Shown: positions 21,238 to 30,262, counted from the stretch's first letter. The stretch is DNA of 64,000 bases from Pseudarthrobacter sulfonivorans (GCF_001484605.1 NZ_CP013747.1:4588001-4652000), one strand, 5' to 3'. Made by a program: numbers and translations. The notes: generated by a model from the sequence alone, not told the origin.

Positions 21238-22206
21238 ATGACCACAACACCCAACAGCGCACGCAAGATCGCCGTCGTCGGATCGGGCTACATGGGCGGC
21301 GGTATCGCCCAGGTCCTGGCACTGGGCGGAGCCCGGGTTGCCCTGGCCGATGTCTCCGCCGAGGTGGCGCAGAACAACTATGAGCGGCTGCTGGCCGAAT
21401 CGGACCAGTTCGTCGCCGACGGCTTGTTCCCCGAGGGTTCAACTGCCATCCTCAAGCAGAATCTGTGGGCCGCCAAGGACATCGAGGAAGCGGTGGCCGA
21501 CGCCGACTTCATCGAAGAAGCCGTGCCCGAAGTCATCGCCATCAAGCACCAGACGCTGGCCCGGATCAGCGCCGCCGCCCGGCCGGACGCCGTCATCGGT
21601 TCCAACACGTCAACCATCTCCATCGCGGAGCTGTCCGAGCCGGTCGCCAACCCGGAGCGGTTCCTGGGCGTGCACTTCTCGAACCCGTCCCCGTTCATCC
21701 CTGGCGTGGAAATCATCCCGCATGCCGGCACGTCGGCCGCCACCATCGGCGCCGTCCGGGACCTGGTCCATGCCGCCAACAAGCAGACCGCGGTGGTCAA
21801 GGACGTCACCGGATTCGTCCTGAACCGCCTGCAGTACGCCCTCTTCCACGAGGCCGCGCAGCTCGTGGAGCAGGAAATCGCTACCGCCGAGGACGTGGAC
21901 ACCCTGGTCCGCACCACCTTCGGCTTCCGCCTGCCGTTCTTCGGTCCGTTCGCCATCGCAGACATGGCCGGCCTGGACGTCTACAACTTCTGCTACAAGT
22001 CACTGCAGACCGAATTCCCGGATCGCTTCGCCACGCCCAGGATCCTGAGTGACCTGGTGGAAGCAGGCAAACTCGGCACCAAGACCGGCGCCGGCTTCCT
22101 CAACGTCCCGGCCGAACGCACCCCGGAACTCATCGCCTACCGCAACAGGGCCTACGTGGCCATGCAGAAGCTCATCGACGAGCTCGGCCCGGCCCCCATC
22201 AACTAA
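21238..22206 (+). CDS. 3-hydroxyacyl-CoA-dehydrogenase-fold dehydrogenase, L-gulonate 3-dehydrogenase-like
   Basis: The 322-residue protein has the Rossmann motif VVGSGYMGGGIAQVLA at the N-terminus. The catalytic His is in FLGVHFSNPSPFIPGVEIIPH (near residue 145), followed by VVKDVTGFVLNRLQYALFHEA and the C-terminal GTKTGAGFLN. In a sugar cluster this fold usually means oxidation of a 3-hydroxy acid, as in L-gulonate 3-dehydrogenase. Acting on a C5 aldonate it would give a beta-keto acid that the TIM-barrel neighbour could decarboxylate to a tetrulose. A fatty-acid role is unlikely because no thiolase or CoA ligase is nearby. Confidence 0.82.
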   Translation: MTTTPNSARKIAVVGSGYMGGGIAQVLALGGARVALADVSAEVAQNNYERLLAESDQFVADGLFPEGSTAILKQNLWAAKDIEEAVADADFIEEAVPEVIAIKHQTLARISAAARPDAVIGSNTSTISIAELSEPVANPERFLGVHFSNPSPFIPGVEIIPHAGTSAATIGAVRDLVHAANKQTAVVKDVTGFVLNRLQYALFHEAAQLVEQEIATAEDVDTLVRTTFGFRLPFFGPFAIADMAGLDVYNFCYKSLQTEFPDRFATPRILSDLVEAGKLGTKTGAGFLNVPAERTPELIAYRNRAYVAMQKLIDELGPAPIN

Positions 22207-22217
22207 GGAGCATTTCC

Positions 22218-22985
22218 ATGGCCACTTTCCCCGCTGAACGCACCGCCATCATCACCGGCGCCGTCTCCGAACGCGGTATCGGCCGCGCCACGGCCGGCTA
22301 CCTTGCCGCCCAGGGCTGGAACATCGGCATCATCGACCTGGACGACGCCCAGTCCCAGGCCACCGCCAAGGAAATCGCCGCGCAGTACGGCGTGAAGGCC
22401 CACGGCGTCGGCGCCAACATCGGCGACGAAGCATCCGTCCGCGCAGCTATCGACTCGATCGAAGCAGAGCTGCCGCAGGTCGTCGCACTGGCCAACGTGG
22501 CCGGCGTCAGCTCACCTGTTCCGTATCTTGAACTGGACGCCGCTGAATGGGACCGCGTTATGAGCATCAACCTCAACGGTGTCCATTACGCCACCCGCCG
22601 CGTCGCCGAATCCATGGCGAAGAACCGGATCGGACGCATCGTGAACATCTCTTCCGTGTCCGCCCAACGCGGCGGCGGCACCTTCTCCAAAACGCCGTAC
22701 TCCGCGGCCAAGGCAGGGGTCATCGGCCTGACCCGCGCCACCGCCCGCGAGCTGGGGGAGTACGACATCACGGTGAACGCCATTTCCCCCGGCCCCGTCG
22801 ACACGGACATCATGGGCGGCACCCTCAGCCAGGAACGCAAAGACGAACTCACCAAGGACCTCGTGGTCAACCGCGTCGGTTCCACCCGCGACATCGCAGC
22901 AGCCATCGCCTTCCTCATCAGCGAGGACGCCGGATACATCTCCGGCCAGACGCTGAACGTGGATGGCGGACTCTACATGCACTAG
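22218..22985 (+). CDS. Short-chain dehydrogenase/reductase
   Basis: This 255-residue classical SDR has the dinucleotide motif IITGAVSERGIGRATA, which contains two extra residues (VSERGIGR) compared with TGxxxGIG. NVAG comes next, with the catalytic Ser in NISSVSAQRG and Tyr-Lys in YSAAKAGVIG. It ends NVDGGLYMH as usual for the family. D-threitol dehydrogenase and other polyol dehydrogenases of tetrose pathways are SDRs, so oxidation of a polyol or aldose feeding the pathway is plausible. Substrate is not readable from sequence. AAGGAG lies just before the ATG, 11 nt after the preceding gene. Confidence 0.88.
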   Translation: MATFPAERTAIITGAVSERGIGRATAGYLAAQGWNIGIIDLDDAQSQATAKEIAAQYGVKAHGVGANIGDEASVRAAIDSIEAELPQVVALANVAGVSSPVPYLELDAAEWDRVMSINLNGVHYATRRVAESMAKNRIGRIVNISSVSAQRGGGTFSKTPYSAAKAGVIGLTRATARELGEYDITVNAISPGPVDTDIMGGTLSQERKDELTKDLVVNRVGSTRDIAAAIAFLISEDAGYISGQTLNVDGGLYMH

Positions 22986-22996
22986 GAAGGACCACC

Positions 22997-23089
22997 ATGG
23001 GCTCCTGGACCAAGGAACGCCGAATCTACCTGGCCGTGGGCGTGTTCGCCTGCCTGGTCGGCGCAATACTCATCGCCTTCTCGCTCTAA
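22997..23089 (+). CDS. 30-residue single-span membrane peptide
   Basis: A complete tiny frame lies between the SDR and transporter genes. It begins MGSWTKERR, followed by the hydrophobic helix IYLAVGVFACLVGAILIAF and ends SL. AGGAAGG stands 6-7 nt before the ATG, better than many neighbours. The positive N-terminus predicts an N-in orientation. Placement directly before the MFS transporter suggests a small accessory or stabilising subunit. No family is recognised. Confidence 0.65.
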   Translation: MGSWTKERRIYLAVGVFACLVGAILIAFSL

Positions 23090-23141
23090 TCGCTCCACCT
23101 TCCACTGATTTGCTCACCTGCTTACTCAACGAGGAGTTTGA

Positions 23142-24500
23142 ATGACTGTCACCACTGGAACAACTGCCACCAAGGAGTTACTGGATTCACCGGTCCTCAA
23201 ATCGGCGATCTCCAAAGCCTCCTTCCGGCTGATGCCGATGCTCGTCATCCTGTACGTCGTGGCGTTCCTTGACCGCACCAACGTGGGCTTCGCCGAGGCA
23301 GCACTGGAAGTGGACAGGGGCATCACCGCCGGCGCATATGCCCTGGGCGCCGGCATCTTCTTCATCGGCTACGCCTTGTTCGAGATCCCCTCCAACCTGC
23401 TGCTGACCAAGTTCGGTGCCAAGATGTGGCTGGCCCGCATCGCCATTACGTGGGGCATCGTCTCCGCCTGCTTCGCTTTCGTCCAGGGCGAGACGTCCTT
23501 CATCATCCTGCGCTTCCTGCTCGGTGTGACCGAGGCCGGCCTGTTCCCGGGCGTCATCATGTTCCTGGCGGCCTGGTTCCCCAACAAGGTCCGCGTCAAG
23601 ATGTTCGCCATCTTCTACCTGGCCCAGCCGTTCTCCCAGATGATGGGCGCCCCGCTGTCGGGGTGGCTCATCAACATCGGCGACCAGGTTCCCGGCGTTG
23701 CCGGCTGGCAGGTCATGTTCTTCGTTGAAGGCATGCTGGCGGTACTCGCCGGTATTGCGGCGTACTTCTTCCTCATCAATTCCCCGCAGGACGCGAAATT
23801 CCTGGACAAGGACGAGAAAAAGGCGCTGCTGGACGTTATGGCCCTCGAGGACGGGGTCAAGGAAAAGGACGGCCCCCGCGGTGTCCTCGCCGCCATGAAG
23901 AACCGCAAGGTCTGGTACTTCACCGCCATCTATTTCTGTCTCCAGATTGCCGTCTACGGCGTGACGTTCTACCTGCCGCAGCAGGTGGCACAGCTCACCG
24001 GGCAGAAGGTGGGCATCGAAGTGGGCCTGCTGGCGGCCATCCCATGGTTCTTCGGCATCTTCGCGTGCTACTTCATCGGCAAGGCGGCCAACACCATCGT
24101 CCGCCGCCGCATTTGGGGCACGGGCCTGTTCATCTCCACCGGCCTGTGCATCTTCGGCTCCGCCTGGGCGGGCTCCAGCCACCTGCCGGCGCTGGGCATC
24201 ATCTTCATCACCCTGGCGGTGTGCAGCTTCCTCTCGATCGGTCCCATCGCGTGGTCCTACCCGACGGCGTTCCTCACCGGAACGGCGGCCGCTGCGGGCA
24301 TCGGCCTGATCAACTCGCTGGGTAACCTGGGCGGATTCGTGGCCCCCATCCTGCGGACCACGGTCAACCAGGTCACCGCATCGGACACCGGCACCATGGG
24401 CGTGTACGCCCTGGGTGTCCTTCCGTTCGTGGCGGCGATCATGATGTACGCCACCAAGAGGTTCCGCAACAAGGCCGACGATCTGCTCGACAACAAGTGA
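23142..24500 (+). CDS. MFS transporter, anion:cation symporter (sugar-acid) type
   Basis: The 452-residue protein has twelve predicted membrane helices. The sequence FLDRTNVGFAEAAL in helix 1, GYALFEIPSNLLLTKFGAKMWLARI, RFLLGVTEAGLFPGVIMFLAAWF and the IGPIAWSYPTAFLTGTAAAAGIGLINSLGNLGGF block are typical of the ACS family. That family takes up tartrate, galactonate, glucarate and other organic anions with protons. This supports a sugar acid as the cluster's substrate. GAGGAG precedes the ATG. The loop after helix 6 is rich in Lys and Asp. Confidence 0.88.
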   Translation: MTVTTGTTATKELLDSPVLKSAISKASFRLMPMLVILYVVAFLDRTNVGFAEAALEVDRGITAGAYALGAGIFFIGYALFEIPSNLLLTKFGAKMWLARIAITWGIVSACFAFVQGETSFIILRFLLGVTEAGLFPGVIMFLAAWFPNKVRVKMFAIFYLAQPFSQMMGAPLSGWLINIGDQVPGVAGWQVMFFVEGMLAVLAGIAAYFFLINSPQDAKFLDKDEKKALLDVMALEDGVKEKDGPRGVLAAMKNRKVWYFTAIYFCLQIAVYGVTFYLPQQVAQLTGQKVGIEVGLLAAIPWFFGIFACYFIGKAANTIVRRRIWGTGLFISTGLCIFGSAWAGSSHLPALGIIFITLAVCSFLSIGPIAWSYPTAFLTGTAAAAGIGLINSLGNLGGFVAPILRTTVNQVTASDTGTMGVYALGVLPFVAAIMMYATKRFRNKADDLLDNK

Positions 24501-24509
24501 CCGGACACC

Positions 24510-25355
24510 ATGACTGAATGCAGCAGCGCTGACCACAGCGGCACCCCGGAGATTCTCTACATCGGCGTCAGCACCAAGATGTACATGGGATACCGGGACT
24601 GCCTGGACTGGCTCGCCCGCATACAGCATGAAGTGGACTCCCGTCCGGCCCTTGCGGCCGGGCGGGTGGTCCCGTTTGTGATCCCTTCCTTCCCGGTCCT
24701 TCCGGCCGCCAGTGGCGTCATCTCAGGATCACCGCTTCTGCTGGGGGCCCAGAACTGCGGCTGGGCGGACGGCCCGTGGACAGGTGAGGTGTCGCCGTCG
24801 CTTCTGGCCGAGCTTGGGGTAAGCGTCGTGGAGATCGGCCATGCCGAACGGCGGCGGCACTTCGGCGAGGACAACACCATGATCGCCCGGAAAGTCAGGG
24901 CAGCCGACGACGCCGGCATCACCCCGCTGCTGTGCGTGGGCGAGGAAACACGCAATGAAAAAAGCGGGACCGGAGCCAGCGGAGCGGCTGCATTTGTCCA
25001 TCAGCAGATCGACGAGGCGGTCGGCGGTGACTGGGCCCTGGCATCCCGGCTCATGATCGCCTACGAACCGGTCTGGGCCATTGGCGCAACGGAGCCCGCC
25101 GACGCAGGCTACGTCGCCGCCGTCGTGCGTTCACTGCGGACGCTGCTGGCTGCCCATTCGCACGGGGCAGGCGACGCGTTGGGGGACCCGCCAGTTATCT
25201 ATGGCGGGTCGGCCAAGCCAGGGCTGCTGCCCGCGCTCGACGGCGTCTCCGGGCTCTTCCTGGGCCGGTTCGCCCACGATTCGGCGAACTTCGGCAAAGT
25301 CCTTGATGAGGCACTGTCAATGACGGCTTTGCAGGAGGCTCTCCGGGGAACCTAG
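24510..25355 (+). CDS. Triosephosphate-isomerase paralogue (LerI-like tetrulose-phosphate isomerase)
   Basis: The 281-residue TIM-barrel protein keeps the catalytic Lys (Lys23, VSTKMYMG), His111 (EIGHAERRRHFGE) and Glu186 (AYEPVWAIG), so it should catalyse enolisation. The classical NWKMN start is replaced by GVSTKMYMGYRD, and the phosphate loop is IYGGSAKPG. Such paralogues in tetritol clusters (LerI) convert L-erythrulose 1-phosphate to D-erythrulose 4-phosphate. It starts 9 nt after the transporter gene and ends the operon. A housekeeping triosephosphate isomerase is expected beside gapA-pgk elsewhere in the genome. Confidence 0.85.
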   Translation: MTECSSADHSGTPEILYIGVSTKMYMGYRDCLDWLARIQHEVDSRPALAAGRVVPFVIPSFPVLPAASGVISGSPLLLGAQNCGWADGPWTGEVSPSLLAELGVSVVEIGHAERRRHFGEDNTMIARKVRAADDAGITPLLCVGEETRNEKSGTGASGAAAFVHQQIDEAVGGDWALASRLMIAYEPVWAIGATEPADAGYVAAVVRSLRTLLAAHSHGAGDALGDPPVIYGGSAKPGLLPALDGVSGLFLGRFAHDSANFGKVLDEALSMTALQEALRGT

Positions 25356-25380
25356 CCGGAGGAACCGAACGGCGCCCGCG

Positions 25381-26640
25381 TCAGCCCGCGACGGCGGCGC
25401 GCAGGGACAGAATCCGCTGCAACTGCTGCTGTTCCTCCATCTGGTGCAGCCGGACGTCGCGGCCGCTGAGGATGCGCTGCCGGATGAAGGCGAGCTGGGT
25501 GGCGGCGTGGAGGAACGCCTTCATCTGCGGGCGGCGGTGGTAGCCGGCCGCCCACTGCAGGGCGGTCCGCCGGCCGCGCGGGGTGGCCAGCAGTTCCACC
25601 TCGGCGGGGCTGAACCAGCCAGCCGCGGAGTATTCCATCAGCCGTTGGCGGGTGAGCCGGTTTTCAGCGACGCGGAGGAGGATGATGCCCACAACGGCCA
25701 GCACAAAGATGGGCACCTGGATCAGGATGTATTCCGCCAGGAACCCCGCGCCCATGCTGTTCCACCGGTTATGCAGCAGCATCGCCGGGATCAGTCCGAT
25801 GACAAAGGCCAGCACCGAGGCTCCGGAGTGCCAGCGGCGGGCGGCGAAACCCATGATGAGGCCGGTGGTTCCCGTGAAGATGGCATGGGCGAAGGGTGAC
25901 ATCACGCCGCGGAGGAGGAAGATCTGGGCCAGATCCGTTCCCGGGTTGGCGGATTCGGCGATGGCCCGTCCAAAGTAGAGGATGTTTTCGGTGAACGCGA
26001 AGCCGCCGGCGATGGTGAAGGCGAAGACTATGCCGTCCACCGGACCGTCGAAGTGTTTGCGCGCCAGCAGCAGGATCAGCAGCAGGCCCAGGGACTTCGC
26101 AAACTCCTCCACCACGGGCGCCTGGACGGTGGCCATAAACGTCTGGAAGTCAGCCACCTCGCTGAACTGGAAAGTCAGGGCAAAGAACGGCTGGATGAGC
26201 AGCGTGACCGCGATGGACACCGCAGCGCCCCAGGTGAACGCGAAGACCAGGAGCCGCTTGGGTTCCGGTTCCCACCGGTCGATCAGATAGACCGCAAGGA
26301 GCACCGCGGACAGCGGGATGAGTGACAGCACAAACCCTGCCAGGAACCCGCCCACGCCGGTGTTGGCCACTAAGAACGGCACCACCAGGAACAAGCTCAG
26401 GAAAACAAGGGCGGCGCCGCCCACCGTGAGTGCCAGGAGGCCTGCGGGCCGACGGCCAGCCAGGGTTGCCTGCGGAGGCCCCAGCGGCGGCTGAGCTGCG
26501 TTGGTTCCGGGCGCGGGCCGGTAGTACTCCGGCTCAACCCGGCCCATCCAGCTGGGGTTCGCCTGCGTGGGGAAAGGATCCGGTGGGCCGGCCGGCCCAC
26601 CGGCCTGGCCGGAACCCGGCTGATGAGGGTGCATGGACAT
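25381..26640 (-). CDS. PrsW-family intramembrane metalloprotease
   Basis: The 419-residue protein has a Pro/Gly-rich cytoplasmic N-terminus (about 65 residues), seven to eight membrane helices and a hydrophilic C-terminal domain ending in EEQQQLQRILSL. The three PrsW motifs are present: APVVEEFAKSLG (EExxK), FAFTENILYFG (FxxxE) and SPFAHAIFTGTTG (HxxxT). PrsW cleaves the anti-sigma factor RsiW in Bacillus; substrates in actinobacteria are not known. It converges with the TIM-paralogue gene (25 bp apart) and diverges from pyrR (100 bp apart). Confidence 0.85.
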   Translation of the reverse strand: MSMHPHQPGSGQAGGPAGPPDPFPTQANPSWMGRVEPEYYRPAPGTNAAQPPLGPPQATLAGRRPAGLLALTVGGAALVFLSLFLVVPFLVANTGVGGFLAGFVLSLIPLSAVLLAVYLIDRWEPEPKRLLVFAFTWGAAVSIAVTLLIQPFFALTFQFSEVADFQTFMATVQAPVVEEFAKSLGLLLILLLARKHFDGPVDGIVFAFTIAGGFAFTENILYFGRAIAESANPGTDLAQIFLLRGVMSPFAHAIFTGTTGLIMGFAARRWHSGASVLAFVIGLIPAMLLHNRWNSMGAGFLAEYILIQVPIFVLAVVGIILLRVAENRLTRQRLMEYSAAGWFSPAEVELLATPRGRRTALQWAAGYHRRPQMKAFLHAATQLAFIRQRILSGRDVRLHQMEEQQQLQRILSLRAAVAG

Positions 26641-26740
26641 ACTGGAAGCCTATGATGCGCCTGCCGATGTGGTAATTTTGAAACGCAAATGATCCTTTTT
26701 TAATTCCGTCCCGTGAGGCGGGGAAAGGGGAGACGAGAGT

Positions 26741-27328
26741 TTGACTTCTGTCACAAACGCACCGGTTCCAGCCAGGGTTGTCCTCAACCAGGCGGACATT
26801 GACCGTGCACTCACTCGAATCGCCCATGAGATCCTTGAGGCCAACAAAGGGTCAAAGGACCTGGTCCTGCTGGGCATCCCGCGCCGCGGCTACCCGCTGG
26901 CCGTCCGCCTCGCACACAAGATTGCGGCCGCGGACCCCACCGTGGACGCCACCGCCATTGTCGGGCAGCTGGACGTCACCATGTTCCGCGATGACCTTTC
27001 CCACCAGCCCACCAGGCCGCCGTACCCCACACAGCTCCCGCGCACGGGAATCGATAACAAGGTTGTGGTGCTCATCGATGATGTCCTGTACTCCGGCCGC
27101 ACCATCCGTGCCGCCCTTGACGCCATCATCGACCTCGGCCGTCCGCGGATCGTCCGGCTCGCTGTGCTGATCGACCGCGGCCACCGTGAGCTGCCCATCC
27201 GGGCCGACCACGTGGGCAAGAACCTGCCCACCTCGTCCGCCGAGAAGGTCCGGGTCCGCCTTGAGGAAACCGACACGGCCGCCGACGGTTCCGTAGTCAA
27301 CGAAGTGGTTATCGAGGGCGGCGCGTGA
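26741..27328 (+). CDS. pyrR: Bifunctional pyr operon regulator / uracil phosphoribosyltransferase PyrR
   Basis: PyrR binds pyr mRNA in response to UMP and has uracil phosphoribosyltransferase activity. The 195-residue protein contains the PRPP loop [20 protein letters not shown] and [15 protein letters not shown]. The start is TTG 26741, with AAGGGGAG about 8 nt upstream. In the 100-bp divergent region TTGAAA (26678-26683) is followed after 17 nt by TAATTC, a possible weak promoter. TCCCG and CGGGA just before the ribosome binding site could form a small hairpin. Its place as the first gene fits control of the whole pyr operon. Confidence 0.94.
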   Translation: MTSVTNAPVPARVVLNQADIDRALTRIAHEILEANKGSKDLVLLGIPRRGYPLAVRLAHKIAAADPTVDATAIVGQLDVTMFRDDLSHQPTRPPYPTQLPRTGIDNKVVVLIDDVLYSGRTIRAALDAIIDLGRPRIVRLAVLIDRGHRELPIRADHVGKNLPTSSAEKVRVRLEETDTAADGSVVNEVVIEGGA

Positions 27329-28395
27329 AACACCTCCTCTCCACTGAAGACCTCAGCCTGGCCAACGCCATCCGCATCCTCGACACCGCCGAGGAAATGG
27401 CTGCCGTCGGGGACCGCGAAGTCAAGAAGCTCCCGGCCCTCCGCGGCCGCACCGTGGTGAACCTCTTCTTCGAAGACTCAACCCGCACGCGGATCTCCTT
27501 CGAAGCGGCCGCCAAGAGGCTGTCGGCCGATGTCATCAACTTCGCCGCGAAGGGCTCCTCCGTCTCCAAGGGCGAATCCCTCAAGGACACGGCCCAGACG
27601 CTGGCAGCCATGGGTGCGGACGCCGTCGTGATCCGCCACTGGGCCTCGGGCGCGCCGCACCGGCTCGCCGCGACGGACTGGATCGACGCCGCCGTCATCA
27701 ACGCCGGTGACGGCACCCACGAACACCCCACGCAGGCCCTCCTGGATGCCTTCACCATGCGCCGGCACTGGTCCAAGCTGGCTGGCTCCGCCTCGACCGG
27801 GGCGGACCTCAAAGGCATGCGCGTAGCCATCGCCGGGGACGTCCTGCACTCCCGCGTGGCCCGTTCCAACGTCTGGCTGCTCCGCACGCTCGGCGCCGAC
27901 GTCACCCTCGTGGCGCCACCCACCCTGCTGCCCATCGGCGTCGAACACTGGCCGTGCAAGGTCAGCTACAACATGGATGACACCCTGGCGCAGGGTGTGG
28001 ACGCTGTGATGATGCTGCGCGTGCAGGGCGAGCGGATGAACGCCTCGTTCTTCCCCTCCACCCGCGAATATTCGCGCCGCTGGGGCTTCGATGACAACCG
28101 GCTCCGGGCCCTGGACAGCCTGGGACTGAAGGACACCATCATCATGCATCCCGGACCCATGAACCGTGGCCTGGAGATTTCTTCCGCCGCCGCCGACTCG
28201 CCCCGTTCCACCGTGCTTGCACAGGTGCGCAACGGTGTCTCGGTCCGGATGGCCACCCTCTATCTGCTGCTCTCCGGGGATACCCGCGAACCAGCCGCCT
28301 CCGCGGGCGCGGCCACCAACACAGTCCGCACCAACACAGCCCACACCAATGCAGCGCGTTCAAACGCCGCCCATTCCACCAAGGAGAGCAACTGA
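27325..28395 (+). CDS. pyrB: Aspartate carbamoyltransferase catalytic subunit
   Basis: The enzyme condenses carbamoyl phosphate with aspartate. Its 356 residues exceed the usual 310-320. Carbamoyl-phosphate binding is seen in [19 protein letters not shown], and other blocks are [29 protein letters not shown] and [11 protein letters not shown]. The extra length is a C-terminal low-complexity tail (after [10 protein letters not shown]) made of Asn, Thr, Ala and Ser, with repeats such as [19 protein letters not shown]. The GTG start overlaps the pyrR stop (GTGA), and the stop overlaps the pyrC ATG by one base. No regulatory subunit gene is present. Confidence 0.95.
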   Translation: MKHLLSTEDLSLANAIRILDTAEEMAAVGDREVKKLPALRGRTVVNLFFEDSTRTRISFEAAAKRLSADVINFAAKGSSVSKGESLKDTAQTLAAMGADAVVIRHWASGAPHRLAATDWIDAAVINAGDGTHEHPTQALLDAFTMRRHWSKLAGSASTGADLKGMRVAIAGDVLHSRVARSNVWLLRTLGADVTLVAPPTLLPIGVEHWPCKVSYNMDDTLAQGVDAVMMLRVQGERMNASFFPSTREYSRRWGFDDNRLRALDSLGLKDTIIMHPGPMNRGLEISSAAADSPRSTVLAQVRNGVSVRMATLYLLLSGDTREPAASAGAATNTVRTNTAHTNAARSNAAHSTKESN

Positions 28396-29741
28396 TGGCA
28401 GAGAACAACGGAACCTACCTGATCCGCGGTGCATCGATCCTGGGCGCCGGGGCCGAGGACCTGCTCATCAGTGACGGCGTCATCGCCGCCCGTGGCGCAG
28501 CCGCAGCCACCCACAAAGACGCGGACGGCGCCACCGTCATCGAAGCCGCCGGCCTGGTGGCACTGCCCGGCATGGTGGACGTGCACACACACCTGCGCGA
28601 ACCCGGCCGCGAAGATGCCGAAACCGTAGAGACCGGCACCCGTGCCGCCGCCCTGGGCGGCTTCACCGCGGTCCATGCCATGGCCAACAGCAACCCGGTG
28701 GCGGATACCGCCGGTGTGGTGGAACAGGTCCACAGCCTGGGCCGCGCGGCCGGCTGGGTGGACGTCCGTCCCGTCGGCGCCGTGACCGTAGGCCTGGCTG
28801 GTGAGCAGCTCGCCGAACTCGGCGCCATGGCGGATTCCCGCGCCCAGGTCCGCATGTTCTCCGACGACGGCATCTGCGTCCACGATCCCGTGCTGATGCG
28901 CCGCGCCCTGGAGTACGTCAAAGCGTTCGACGGCGTGGTGGCCCAGCACGCGCAGGAACCCCGCCTTACCGCCGGGGCCCAGATGAACGAGGGCGCCGTC
29001 TCCGCCGTCCTGGGACTCACCGGCTGGCCGGCGGTGGCCGAGGAGAGCATCATCGCCCGAGACGTCCTGCTGACGCAGCACGTGGACTCCCGCCTGCACG
29101 TCTGCCACGTCTCCACCGCCGGCTCCGTGGAGATCATCCGCTGGGCCAAGGAACGCGGCATCAACGTCACCGCCGAAGTCACCCCGCACCACCTCCTGCT
29201 CACCGATGACCTGGTCCGCAGCTACAACCCTGTGTACAAGGTCAACCCGCCGCTGCGGACGGATGCAGATGTGCAGGCACTGCGCGCCGGCCTGGCGGAC
29301 GGCACCATCGACGTGGTGGGCACCGACCACGCCCCGCACCCGAGCGAACACAAGGAATGCGAGTGGGCGCAGGCCGCGATGGGCATGACCGGGCTGGAAA
29401 CCGCGCTGTCCGTGGTCCAGCACACCATGATCGAAACCGGCCTCATGACCTGGGCCGATTTCGCCCGCGTGACCTCCACCGCGGCGGCGCAGATCGGCCG
29501 AGTGGCGGACCAGGGCCGTCCGCTGGAAACCGGCGAACCCGCCAACATCATCCTGGTGGACCCGGCGGCACGCTGGACCGTTGACCCTGCCAAGATGGCA
29601 ACCATGGGCCGCAACTCCCCGTTCGCCGGCCTGGAGCTGCCGGGCAAGGTGGTGTCCACCTTCTACAAGGGCCACCCCACTGTCCTGGACGGCAAGCTCA
29701 ACACGCCGTACCGCGAACCGGCTGCGGCAGGCGCCTCCTGA
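28395..29741 (+). CDS. pyrC: Dihydroorotase
   Basis: This zinc amidohydrolase cyclises N-carbamoyl-aspartate. Its 448 residues fit the class I (type bacterial/actinobacterial) enzymes. Metal ligands are seen in DVHTHLREPGREDAET (HxH), QHAQEPRL, HVCHVSTAGS and the catalytic Asp in VGTDHAPH. A substrate-binding MANSNPVADT block is present. The reading starts in the last base of the pyrB stop (TGATG), and its own stop overlaps the next gene in the same way, indicating tight coupling. Confidence 0.95.
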   Translation: MAENNGTYLIRGASILGAGAEDLLISDGVIAARGAAAATHKDADGATVIEAAGLVALPGMVDVHTHLREPGREDAETVETGTRAAALGGFTAVHAMANSNPVADTAGVVEQVHSLGRAAGWVDVRPVGAVTVGLAGEQLAELGAMADSRAQVRMFSDDGICVHDPVLMRRALEYVKAFDGVVAQHAQEPRLTAGAQMNEGAVSAVLGLTGWPAVAEESIIARDVLLTQHVDSRLHVCHVSTAGSVEIIRWAKERGINVTAEVTPHHLLLTDDLVRSYNPVYKVNPPLRTDADVQALRAGLADGTIDVVGTDHAPHPSEHKECEWAQAAMGMTGLETALSVVQHTMIETGLMTWADFARVTSTAAAQIGRVADQGRPLETGEPANIILVDPAARWTVDPAKMATMGRNSPFAGLELPGKVVSTFYKGHPTVLDGKLNTPYREPAAAGAS

Positions 29742-30262
29742 TGGACACCAAACTACTCACCGGCCTCATCACGGTCGCGCTCATCGCCGTCGTCTTGCTG
29801 ATGATCTGGGCAGGCTGGCGTAACCGCCTCAGGCGGCAGGCCGACGTCGGCCGGTTGCCCGACGTGCCAGAGGCGCCCGGGGTGCCGCTCGCCGGGGCCG
29901 ACGGCCAGTACATTGCGTCCACCACCGCCGGAGACTGGCTGGACCGCATCGCGGTACACAGGCTTGGCATCCGGACCAACGCCGTTCTCAGCGTGTACCC
30001 GCACGGCGTCCTCTTCGACAGAACCGGTGCCCCGGCGCTCTATATCCCGGCCGGCAGCCTCACCGCCGTCCGGCAGGAAAGCGGCATGGCCGGCAAGTTC
30101 GTTGAAAAGGACGGGCTCCTGGTCCTCACCTGGGACCTCGGGAGCCACGAACTCGACACGGGCTTCCGGACCCGCCGGGCCGCCGACAAGGACGCCCTCT
30201 ATGACTCCCTTCAGCAATTGATCGCCGCCGCCCCCCAGGCAGATCCCCAGAGTGGAAAGTAA
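29741..30262 (+). CDS. Membrane-anchored protein of unknown function in the pyr operon
   Basis: The 173-residue protein has one N-terminal membrane helix ([21 protein letters not shown]) and a cytoplasmic domain of alternating beta strands and a final helix. It resembles a PH-like or YcxB-type fold, with [20 protein letters not shown] and [15 protein letters not shown]. It sits with one-base overlap after pyrC and just before carA. Genes of this kind are commonly found at this place in actinobacterial pyr operons, as far as I recall. A regulatory or localisation role is possible, and none is established from sequence. Confidence 0.7.
   Translation: MDTKLLTGLITVALIAVVLLMIWAGWRNRLRRQADVGRLPDVPEAPGVPLAGADGQYIASTTAGDWLDRIAVHRLGIRTNAVLSVYPHGVLFDRTGAPALYIPAGSLTAVRQESGMAGKFVEKDGLLVLTWDLGSHELDTGFRTRRAADKDALYDSLQQLIAAAPQADPQSGK

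Noticed and set aside
21238..22206. Fatty-acid beta-oxidation 3-hydroxyacyl-CoA dehydrogenase
   Set aside because: No thiolase, CoA ligase or enoyl-CoA hydratase is adjacent, and all neighbours act on sugars.
24510..25355. Housekeeping triosephosphate isomerase
   Set aside because: The altered Asn-x-Lys loop and the position at the end of a GntR-controlled catabolic operon argue for a specialised isomerase.
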